Positions 6,442-11,893 of a stretch of 11,893 nucleotides of DNA are shown here, piece after piece. Under the pieces are notes generated by a model that saw only the letters and a list, made by a program, of their open reading frames with translations, did no database searches and was not told the origin of the DNA. How positions within the stretch are numbered: the stretch's first letter is position 1; the number at the start of each line of letters is the position of its first letter. The translations under genes were made by a program, and so were the position numbers. The stretch spans positions 1 through 11,893 of the forward strand of contig JBAUMF010000108.1 in NCBI GenBank assembly GCA_049578545.1. Reading direction: 5' to 3'. This stretch comes from DASQBT01 sp049578545 (GTDB taxonomy: Bacteria > Pseudomonadota > Gammaproteobacteria > Burkholderiales > Thiobacillaceae).

Positions 6442-6843
6442 ATGGGAACCAGCCATCTCCCAATCACGAACCCAGTCGGCGTGCGCGCGTCCTGCGCTGA
6501 CTGCCACATCCCGCACGAGAGCAGGCCGTCCACGCCATTCCAGTACGTCTTTGGAAACGCTGTGGAGGAAGGGGCGCGATGGCACCGAAGACATCATCGC
6601 CAAGATCCGCCGGACGATTGAGGACAAGGCAAAATGGGGCGCGGAGCGACCGAGCCTCGCCAAGAAGGTCACTGGTAGGTTCAAGGCGACCAACTTCGAG
6701 ACGTGCCGAGCCTGCCACAAGCTCGACGCCTTCGATAAGACCAGTGAGTCGGCCGAAGTTCACCCTGGTCTCATCAAGCAGGACAAAGTCGACTGCCTGG
6801 AGTGCCACAGCGGTATGGCGCAGGTCTGGCCCGCGGCTGCGGC
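6442..6843 (+). pseudogene. NapC/NirT-type multiheme cytochrome c fragment, truncated and frameshifted
   Basis: Three CxxCH heme sites are visible: CADCH (6493-6507) in one frame, then CRACH (6704-6718) and CLECH (6794-6808) in the next. NPVGVRASCADCHIPHE, AKIRRTIEDKAKW, CRACHKLDAFD and DCLECHSGMAQ match the NapC/NirT membrane quinol-oxidising cytochromes. The two frames join if one G is removed from the run at 6571-6574, giving ...AVEEGRDGTEDIIAKI. The N-terminal membrane anchor and first heme site are absent, so the gene is also 5'-truncated and has no start. It is most likely a decayed gene; a base-calling error could explain the frameshift but not the missing N-terminus. The extent is approximate. 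Confidence 0.82.
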
Positions 6844-6892
6844 GCAATCAGAGGCAGCCAGGATATTGCGCGCGCAGGAATGGCAGAAACGA

Positions 6893-6925
6893 CAAGGCCA
6901 GAAGCGATTACATTGCCTCTGGCCT
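6893..6925. terminator. Bidirectional intrinsic terminator
   Basis: AAGGCCAGA (6893-6901) pairs perfectly with TCTGGCCTT (6917-6925) around a 15-nt loop. On the + strand CGTTTTGT follows; on the - strand GTCGTTTCT follows. It sits 58 nt past the stop of the minus-strand BON repeat gene and just after the cytochrome remnant, so it can close both convergent transcripts. Confidence 0.65.
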
Positions 6926-6982
6926 TCGTTTTGTGGCGCGCAAACGCACCGCGGGTTTGGCGTCCGAGTCGACGCCGAGACC

Positions 6983-8074
6983 TTAGCGGTCGTTCTCGAT
7001 TTTGAGATTAATCCAGACCGATTTCACGCCTTCGGTCTTGCGTGCCGTATCAACTGCTTCGTTTATTTCTTCCTGGTTATTGGCCGTGCCGGACAACCGC
7101 ACGTTGCCATCCTTATCGGTATCGACACTGATGTGCATCATGCTGCCCGGGTGATCCGCAGCCAGTTTTGCCTTTATTTTGGTCGTAATGATCGAGTCTT
7201 TGACGAACGTCATCGGATGTGAACGGTCTGCGTCACCATCCTCGGCATGGGCTGCAGGAGCAGGCTGGGCTTCAGGAGCAGCACCTGGCTGACCATACAT
7301 GGTGAAGGGGTTGAACACAGCTGGAGGTGGGGCTCCTACGACAGGAGCAGCAGGGGTCATGAACGCGAAGGGGTTATAACCCTGGGCTGCTGCGGGCGCG
7401 GCAGTGGGTGCAGCTGGGGTCATGAATGCGAAGGGGTTAAAACCCTGAGCTGCATTGGTGTAGGCGCTGGGATTCAGGAAGCTGCCCCAGGTGCCGTAGG
7501 TCTGGGGATTGACTGCCGCGTTCGCCCAGTTGGTATAGAGGGCAGGATTCAGCGGCGCCATCATCAGATTCATGTTGGCGGGGTTCACCGGTGCAGTCAT
7601 CCAGTTCGCGTACAGGCTGGGGTTCAGCATTTGCAAGCCGGCGTTCCACATACGGGGATCCATGGGCGCCATCATCGCCTTCATGTAGGTGTTGGGGTTC
7701 ATGAAGGGGGTTGCCATGGCCATGTAGAAGTTGGGGTCCATGGACGCAGCCATCCACTTCAGGTACATGTTGGGGTCCATGAACTGCATGTACTTTTGCA
7801 TGATCCGGGGATCGAGCATGGCCTGGCCCATCTGGGTGTAGGTGGCAGGGTTCATGCTCTGGGACATCATGGCGGCCAGGGTGGCGGGATCCATCAGCAT
7901 GGTCATGGTGTTGACGGCGGCCTTGGGGTTCTGCAGGGGTTCTACCATGGTGGCGGGATTCAGCAGCATGGCAGCGGTGGATTCCGGTGTGGCAGGGGCG
8001 GCTGCCCCGTCGGCGAAGGCGGGGGCGATTACAGCGGCGGCCATAAGGGCTGCAGTTAATTGTGCGACTTTCAT
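6983..8074 (-). CDS. Exported Met-rich tandem-repeat protein with C-terminal BON domain
   Basis: A 363-residue protein. The chosen ATG at 8074 has AGGAGA (complement of 8081-8086) and begins a clear signal peptide, MKVAQLTAALMAAAVIAPAFA-DG; a longer frame back to 8155 lacks this logic. Residues about 38-215 are tandem 12- or 13-residue units of the form [MLV][ND]Pxx[YM]xxxMxxx. Asn/Asp-Pro anchors sit at 39, 49, 62, 75, 88, 100, 113, 126, 139, 151, 164, 176, 189, 201 and 213. Three NPF-type units (FNPFAFM, YNPFAFM, FNPFTMY) and an Ala/Pro linker follow. A BON domain spans about 293-363 (SIITTKIKAKLAAD...VRLSGTA...AVDTARKTEGVKSV). BON domains associate with phospholipid or envelope structures. 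I know no named family for the repeat. Copy 2 of the 217-bp element and a 16-bp palindrome lie upstream. Confidence 0.88.
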   Translation of the reverse strand: MKVAQLTAALMAAAVIAPAFADGAAAPATPESTAAMLLNPATMVEPLQNPKAAVNTMTMLMDPATLAAMMSQSMNPATYTQMGQAMLDPRIMQKYMQFMDPNMYLKWMAASMDPNFYMAMATPFMNPNTYMKAMMAPMDPRMWNAGLQMLNPSLYANWMTAPVNPANMNLMMAPLNPALYTNWANAAVNPQTYGTWGSFLNPSAYTNAAQGFNPFAFMTPAAPTAAPAAAQGYNPFAFMTPAAPVVGAPPPAVFNPFTMYGQPGAAPEAQPAPAAHAEDGDADRSHPMTFVKDSIITTKIKAKLAADHPGSMMHISVDTDKDGNVRLSGTANNQEEINEAVDTARKTEGVKSVWINLKIENDR

Positions 8075-8167
8075 TTGGACTCTCCTACGAGTTAAAGCGG
8101 TTGGGGGTAAAGAAGAAACGAAATCAATATTTGGTGTGTTGATATATGAGTTCATTCAGATACTTTT

Positions 8168-8183
8168 AATCAATATATTGATT
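8168..8183. promoter_or_regulatory. 16-bp perfect palindrome upstream of the BON repeat gene
   Basis: AATCAATATATTGATT is a perfect palindrome 94 bp upstream of the ATG at 8074. Related half-sites occur nearer the gene: AATCAATAT at 8122-8130 and TTGATATAT at 8139-8147. The region is AT-rich against a GC-rich background and probably holds the promoter. A dimeric regulator site is plausible; the regulator is unknown. Nothing else is evident between 8075 and 8295. Confidence 0.45.
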
Positions 8184-8295
8184 CAGGACATAGCAGATAG
8201 TGTGCTGTTAGCACAACCATGCTGCTCATGCAAAACGATCACATTAGAGTGTCGGCCGAATCGATTGGCGCTTAGCTGCCTGTTTGTTCTGCAGG

Positions 8296-8511
8296 TTGGT
8301 TCAAGTTTTCGCGTCCAGCCAATTCCCGAGTATGCCACTCCAAGATTCATTCTGTCCCCTTTTCCAGCGGCGTTCCGTTCGCTAACGCACATAACATTGA
8401 GAAAATGGAAAGTTTTTTCATACCGTCGCCGGACCTCAAGGGCTGATGCCAGCAATCGTAGAGGTATAGGGGACAGCTTGCATAGCCGCTTCAGGTGGAC
8501 TGGGAACGGCC
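8296..8511 (-). repeat. 217-bp element, copy 2 (216 bp), upstream of the BON repeat gene
   Basis: This is the inverted partner of 3403-3619, reading on the minus strand toward the BON repeat gene and ending about 220 nt before its ATG. The same stems can form: CTGTCCCC with GGGGACAG (complements of 8469-8476 and 8352-8359), ACCTC with GAGGT (8461-8465 and 8433-8437), GCTG with CAGC (8450-8453 and 8442-8445), and CCGGCG with CGCTGG (8427-8432 and 8364-8369). The outer stem is longer here (8 bp) than in copy 1 (5 bp). One pair changes from T-A to C-G and another from A-T to G-T. Confidence 0.75.
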
Positions 8512-8562
8512 CTGGTGAAGCGGAATAACACGATTTTGTGCGACTGATCTGCTTCCAGTTGT

Positions 8563-8606
8563 GTTCGTGGCAGGGGTGCGCAGCAATGCGCATTTCTACC
8601 ACGAAC
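8563..8606 (+). other. Long 44-nt hairpin, strand-asymmetric
   Basis: GTTCGTGG (8563-8570) pairs CCACGAAC (8599-8606), and TGCGCA (8577-8582) pairs TGCGCA (8587-8592) around GCAA. Between them GGGG (8573-8576) faces TTTC (8593-8596), pairable by G-U in + strand RNA but mismatched on the other strand. It may be an RNA hairpin from a + transcript or a mobile-element relic. The rest of 8512-8884 shows no gene. Confidence 0.45.
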
Positions 8607-8884
8607 AGAATACGCAGTACAGCAGCCGTCCGGAAATGGATTTTCCTGTTACACAACTGAAGACCGACCGGCGCTAGCCGTGGCCAGGCAGTCCAGAAGA
8701 CTCCAAATGCTGCGCTATGGTCTAGGCTACACATAGCTGCGCTTGCATGACTGGGCAGGGAAGCTGCCGTAGAGACGCATTGAGCAGACAAACACGAATC
8801 AGTCAGACCAAAATAATTCCGTTATGTGTGGAGTCGAACAGAACAGCACAGCTTTCCATGGAAAAATGCCAGCGTAACTCATAG

Positions 8885-9500
8885 AGGTAAGCCCCCGGCG
8901 TTGTTGGGGGACTCACCAAGGTTTGACCTTTACGACGGTCTGCGTGAATTTCTGATCTCTGCCAAGAGAAGGGAGATTGACGATGAAAGAGTACCAGAGC
9001 CTGAGCCATACGAGATGGGACTGCAACTATCATGTGGTATTCATACCGAAGCGACGGAAGAAGCGAGTGTTCGGAGTGCTGCGTCGGCAACTGGGCGAGG
9101 TGTTTCACGAATTGGCTTCGCACAAGGAATCGAAGATCGTCGAAGGGCACCTGATGGGCGACCACGTGCACATCTGCATCAGCATACCGCCGAAGTATGC
9201 GGTATCGAATGTGGTGGGATATCTGAAGGGGAAGAGCGCGATCCAGATTGCACGGAAGTTCGGAGGGCGACAGAAGAATTTCACGGGCGAGCACTTCTGG
9301 GCCAGAGGGTACTTCGTCTCAACGGTAGGACTGGACGAGAACATGGTTCGAGCGTACATCCGGAATCAGGAAGAGGAAGACGAGCGGTACGACCAGATGA
9401 AGCTCGCAATGGGGCAAGCCGCAAAGGGCGGCTCACGCTCTTATGGGCGCCTTTGAGGCGCTCACAATCTCAAGCCACCGGCTTTGCCGGCGGTATTTGA
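8885..9500 (+). mobile_element. IS200/IS605-family insertion sequence (IS200 type)
   Basis: A single-gene element with imperfect-palindrome ends. The left hairpin is CCCCC 8892-8896 with GGGGG 8906-8910. The right hairpin is CCGGC 9478-9482, TTT, GCCGG 9486-9490, extended across one mismatch. Both begin AAGCCnCCGGC, as expected for the recognition hairpins of the HUH Y1 transposase. No inverted terminal repeats or target duplications are expected for this family. Exact cleavage points cannot be fixed here, so the borders are approximate. No tnpB-like gene is present. Confidence 0.75.
8983..9456 (+). CDS. tnpA: IS200-type HUH Y1 transposase TnpA
   Basis: A 157-residue, complete-looking transposase for single-strand DNA transposition. 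The HUH metal site is in GDHVHICISIPP, and the catalytic tyrosine is likely in MVRAYIRNQE near the C-terminus. WDCNYHVVFIPKRRKK at the start and VVGYLKGKSAIQIARKF in the middle are typical of IS200 TnpA. The ATG at 8983 is preceded by AAGGGAG (8969-8975); the frame also allows TTG at 8977. The stop codon lies in the loop of a GCGCC/GGCGC hairpin (9447-9461) that may end transcription. GACC-N8-GGTC at 8925-8940 upstream may fold in the leader. The family is unmistakable; current activity is unknown. Confidence 0.92.
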   Translation: MKEYQSLSHTRWDCNYHVVFIPKRRKKRVFGVLRRQLGEVFHELASHKESKIVEGHLMGDHVHICISIPPKYAVSNVVGYLKGKSAIQIARKFGGRQKNFTGEHFWARGYFVSTVGLDENMVRAYIRNQEEEDERYDQMKLAMGQAAKGGSRSYGRL

Positions 9501-10022
9501 CTTTCCGAACGTGCAATGGTCGATGTTGGCCGATTATTTGAAGAACTCGCTTTTATTTCTGACCTGCCACCCTGCCAAATATTGATGGCTGACTATTGTT
9601 TTGTTTTTTGCTGACTTACCGGGTGGATTTGATCGATTCCATTGTCCCAATCTGCCATTAAGCTGATGTTGGTCCGCCAATCACAATGAGACGGAAGAAA
9701 AGTGTTACGGGCCGGCCGGAATACTTCCGTAAGCTGCCGGTCGTAGGGTTGGCATGATCGGCAAATCATCGGCCAGGCCGCCGGTGGCGTTCTGAGCAAA
9801 TCGGGTCTGCTATGCGCTGCACACCAGACCTTGATTAGAAATTCAAGCTGAATGGCCGCTTTCCGGATCATCGACTAAGGGGCACTGTCGGCCAAGGACT
9901 AACGACCACCTGACCACGCTATCACACGTTGACTGCAACGAATCGCCAACGAGATCAACAAAGCTTGTTCTTGCCCTATACTACTCTGCAATGAGGGAGC
10001 GCCAACCCACGACACCTTAGCG
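9501..10022. other. Gene-free stretch between the IS and the DUF3568 gene
   Basis: No supported gene. A 92-codon minus frame (9593-9871) has no ribosome-binding site and no recognisable domain. Short inverted repeats occur (GGCCGGCC and CGGAA-TAC-TTCCG around 9712-9731), suggesting old repeat or mobile debris. TATACT at 9977-9982 is a -10-like hexamer that could serve the gene at 10023, but it lacks a good -35. Confidence 0.4.
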
Positions 10023-10433
10023 ATGCATTCCATGACCAGCCGAATTATTGTCCTCGCGGTCGCCGTCCTGCCTCTGGCAGGGTGCGAGGCGATCGCAATT
10101 AGCGCCTTCGGCGGCGGGACATCGGCGGGGATATCCCACACACTGGGCGGTACGGTTTCCCGCACCTTTACCGCATCCCTGCCCAGGGTTCGGGCGGCCG
10201 CCCTGGCAGCACTCCAGCGCATGCATATCGATGTGCGCTCCACCGGCAAGGTCGAGGGTGGGGAAGAGATCAGCGCGAAATCAATAAACCGTTCAATTGA
10301 CATCGAGTTGGAGGAGATCAGCCTCAACGCCACCCGCATGTCGGTAACCGCCAAGTCCGGAGTCTTCTCCGCCGACAGCGCTACGGGTGCCGAAATACTC
10401 CTGCAGACCGACCGGGAGATGGGTGGGCCGTAA
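10023..10433 (+). CDS. DUF3568-type lipoprotein
   Basis: A 136-residue protein with a lipoprotein signal. LAVAVLPLAGC places the lipidated Cys at residue 21 (or 18 if ATG 10032 is the start). A Gly/Ser-rich stretch (AISAFGGGTSAGISHTLGG) precedes a compact domain with TFTASLPRVRAAALAALQRMHIDV and IDIELEEISLNATRMSVTAKSG. This fits the DUF3568 family of small proteobacterial lipoproteins, recalled from memory; function unknown. It is predicted to be membrane-anchored in the periplasm. No clear ribosome-binding site precedes either ATG, so the start is uncertain. A weak hairpin follows the stop. Confidence 0.75.
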   Translation: MHSMTSRIIVLAVAVLPLAGCEAIAISAFGGGTSAGISHTLGGTVSRTFTASLPRVRAAALAALQRMHIDVRSTGKVEGGEEISAKSINRSIDIELEEISLNATRMSVTAKSGVFSADSATGAEILLQTDREMGGP

Positions 10434-10716
10434 CCCGCTGCATAATTGCATTTGGCGCAATTCTCCAGACCGTCAAATGAAAGATCCATCTGTCTCCTGA
10501 AGGCCTGGTTTGAGCCAATAACCCGTCGTCGAGGCCTAAGGAAACCTTGACACGAGAGGAGGAGTCGAACTTCACGAACGTTTTTCTCTCCTATCGTTGG
10601 TGCGGCAGCGTACAGACTCCGGTTGCCATTATTGCTACGTTGTCATTCAGGTTTCGATTTGGCCCACCGGCAATAACCGTCGAAGTCATTCATTCCTACA
10701 GTCTGGAGACTCAACC
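10434..10716 (+). other. Intergenic region with small hairpins before the BON lipoprotein gene
   Basis: AATTGC 10444-10449 pairs GCAATT 10457-10462 just after the DUF3568 stop and may be a weak terminator without a T run. AGGCCT occurs at 10501-10506 and 10532-10537; being self-complementary, the two can pair around GGTT/AACC. TTGACA near 10546-10551 lacks a good -10. No gene is seen. Confidence 0.35.
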
Positions 10717-11025
10717 ATGAAACAGATCAGCAACTATCTTTCCGCAGTTTTCCTGGCCGCCACCCTGGTGTCCGTCGTGGGTTGTTCGTCCACGCCGCGG
10801 GATACGGGTCAGTACGTGGAAGACAGCGACGTCACCACCAAGGTAAAGGCGGCCATATACAATGATCCGCAGGTGAAGGACAACGAGATCAAAGTCAGCA
10901 CCTTCAAGGGTGTGGTGCAACTGAGCGGCTTTGTACGTTCGCAGGCCGATGTGGACAGGGCTGTCGAACTGGCACGCGGCGTCAGCGGTGTGAAAGGCGT
11001 CACCAACGACATGCGCCTCAAGTAA
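10717..11025 (+). CDS. BON-domain lipoprotein (OsmY-like)
   Basis: A 102-residue protein. The signal is MKQISNYLSAVFLAATLVSVVGC, with a lipobox VVGC and Cys23. The mature part is one BON domain: DSDVTTKVKAAIYNDPQ, then IKVSTFKGVVQLSGFVRSQADVDRAVELARGVSGVKGVTNDMRLK. BON domains are linked to phospholipid interaction and osmotic/envelope stress. The ATG at 10717 follows GGAG at 10705-10708; an upstream extension of the frame to 10597 gives no signal peptide. Its BON domain resembles the C-terminal domain of the Met-rich repeat protein at 6983-8074. No cotranscribed partner is obvious. Confidence 0.9.
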   Translation: MKQISNYLSAVFLAATLVSVVGCSSTPRDTGQYVEDSDVTTKVKAAIYNDPQVKDNEIKVSTFKGVVQLSGFVRSQADVDRAVELARGVSGVKGVTNDMRLK

Positions 11026-11217
11026 GCGAGGCTGATCGCGGACCGTTGCTGGATGTCATGTCCGGAAATGGCCATGGAGAACACTTGTTCATCTCGCGTT
11101 CATTCTTGGGCATGCCGCTACCCGATTCGCCTGAGGTGCTGACTCGCGCAGCCCATCTGTGACTGAAAGCCTGATGGCTGGCGGTCCCATTACGCCTCAT
11201 ATTGAAAGGAATGGTTC

Positions 11218-11520
11218 ATGAAATTGTTATTTGTGGTAGCAGCAGCATTGATGGTTTCCATTCCTGCTTTCGCCAGCCAGGAATTGGCCCAAAAGAGCGG
11301 ATGTCTGGCCTGTCACGGTGTTGATAAGAAAATTATCGGTCCCGCCTTCAAAGACGTTGCGAAGAAATACGCAAACGACAACCTTGCACCCGTAACGCTG
11401 TTCACAAGGGTAAAGATGGGTGGTCGCGGCGTATGGGGTGACGAGCCTATGCCACCCAACCCCCAGGTCAGCGATGCAGACCTGACGAGAATCATTGCCT
11501 GGATACTGTCCCTGAAGTGA
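11218..11520 (+). CDS. Small class I cytochrome c (c551/c552-like)
   Basis: A 100-residue periplasmic electron carrier. The signal peptide MKLLFVVAAALMVSIPAFA is followed by an 81-residue mature protein. Heme binding is by CLACH (29-33), and the sixth ligand is probably Met78 in GDEPMPPNP. IIGPAFKDVAKKY and DLTRIIAWILSLK are typical of c551/c552 proteins, which shuttle electrons to terminal oxidases or nitrite reductase. GAAAGGA at 11204-11210 supports the start. The upstream gap (11026-11217) shows no gene, so it is probably transcribed on its own. The exact redox partner cannot be told. Confidence 0.93.
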   Translation: MKLLFVVAAALMVSIPAFASQELAQKSGCLACHGVDKKIIGPAFKDVAKKYANDNLAPVTLFTRVKMGGRGVWGDEPMPPNPQVSDADLTRIIAWILSLK

Positions 11521-11598
11521 TTCTGCTACTGTGATTTCAGTGTTGTCCAGTCTGACCATTGTTTTGGGAGGGTTCAGCGGCACGAGGCGTAGTGATCT

Positions 11599-11636
11599 CT
11601 ATGGCTGCGACTTACAATGTTCGCTTACTGCCATAG
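11599..11636. other. Inverted repeat between cytochrome c and transglutaminase-like genes
   Basis: CTATGGC (11599-11605) pairs GCCATAG (11630-11636), with an inner GCGA/TCGC pair (11607-11610, 11621-11624). It lies about 80 nt after the cytochrome stop and 46 nt before the next ATG. No T run follows, so an operator or a weak terminator are both possible. Confidence 0.3.
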
Positions 11637-11681
11637 CTATGTGCATACTTGCTGGCGACGCTAATCCACTGAAAGCTCCCA

Positions 11682-11893
11682 ATGCTCAGGCTTAAATTCT
11701 CGATTGAGCTGAATTACCAAATCGATCAACCCGGCTGCGATTTTATTTTCAGCATCCATGCCGCGCAAACCCCGCATCAGATCGTGGTGAGCGAGTCTCT
11801 GGTTATCACCCAGAACTTGCTGTCCAACCCCTACACCGACCCAGTGACGCACACCCGCTTTCTACGGCTCAAGGCCTTTGCCGGGCCACTGAC
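11682..11893 (+). CDS. Transglutaminase-like family protein, N-terminal part, cut by window end
   Basis: An open frame of 70 codons runs off the window. MLRLKFSIELNYQIDQPGCD, FIFSIHAAQTPHQIVVSESL and NPYTDPVTHTRFLRLKAFAG are typical of the N-terminal beta domain of bacterial transglutaminase-like (cysteine protease fold) proteins. The catalytic Cys-His-Asp domain would lie downstream, outside the window. GAAAG at about 11670 is a modest ribosome-binding site. A 63-codon frame on the opposite strand is a shadow. Cellular role unknown. Confidence 0.75.
   Translation, partial: MLRLKFSIELNYQIDQPGCDFIFSIHAAQTPHQIVVSESLVITQNLLSNPYTDPVTHTRFLRLKAFAGPL

Noticed and set aside
7247..8059. 270-codon Gly/His-rich + frame opposite the BON repeat gene
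   Set aside because: Antisense image of the Asn-Pro repeats; the minus-strand gene has signal peptide, ribosome-binding site and BON domain.
8183..8791. 202-codon minus frame upstream of the BON gene
   Set aside because: No domain or start signal; spans the 217-bp element and the hairpin, and is not conserved in the other copy.
8826..9500. 224-codon + frame overlapping the transposase
   Set aside because: Out of frame with the clear TnpA; Arg/Glu-rich shadow.
9593..9871. 92-codon minus frame after the IS
   Set aside because: No ribosome-binding site, no domain, and surrounded by short inverted repeats typical of intergenic debris.
11661..11852. 63-codon minus frame at the window end
   Set aside because: The opposite strand carries a recognisable transglutaminase-like N-terminus in an open frame running off the window.

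Overview
The window looks like a chromosomal stretch of a beta- or gammaproteobacterium. The basis is the protein types: a Thivi_2564-type small membrane protein, a DUF3568-type lipoprotein, OsmY-like BON proteins, a class I cytochrome c and a NapC/NirT remnant. These suggest a respiring, possibly chemolithotrophic lineage, but I cannot fix a genus. Almost every gene encodes an envelope or energy/stress protein.

Layout. (1) 1-3048, + strand: the 3' part of a proton-pumping P-type ATPase with a long Lys/Glu/Ala/Pro tail carrying two DUF2934-like units, followed 37 nt later by a PPK2-family polyphosphate kinase. They are probably cotranscribed, joining ATP use at the membrane to polyphosphate-driven nucleotide phosphorylation. 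(2) 3049-4831: a GC-rich gene-free stretch, a 217-bp element (copy 1), a Met/Gly/Cys-rich exported protein and, convergently, a two-helix membrane protein. (3) 5096-6417, + strand: a strongly hairpin-forming leader, a Gly-rich exported protein and a Spy/CpxP-like LTXXQ protein. (4) 6442-6843: a broken NapC/NirT multiheme cytochrome fragment. (5) 6983-8511, - strand: an exported protein with about 14 tandem 12/13-residue Met-rich repeats and a C-terminal BON domain. Upstream of it lie a 16-bp palindrome and copy 2 of the 217-bp element. (6) 8512-9500: an unusual hairpin and an IS200-type insertion sequence. (7) 10023-11520, + strand: a DUF3568 lipoprotein, a BON lipoprotein and a small cytochrome c. 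(8) 11682-end: the start of a transglutaminase-like protein.

The strongest new signal is the pair of about 217-bp elements (3403-3619 + and 8296-8511 -). They share roughly three quarters of their bases. Each lies upstream of, and points toward, a methionine-rich exported protein gene, and each can form the same nested stems. This suggests a shared structured leader RNA or regulatory element controlling a Met-rich envelope system that may relate to metal or oxidant stress. Function is inference; positions, repeats and pairings were read by hand, with no folding or database search.
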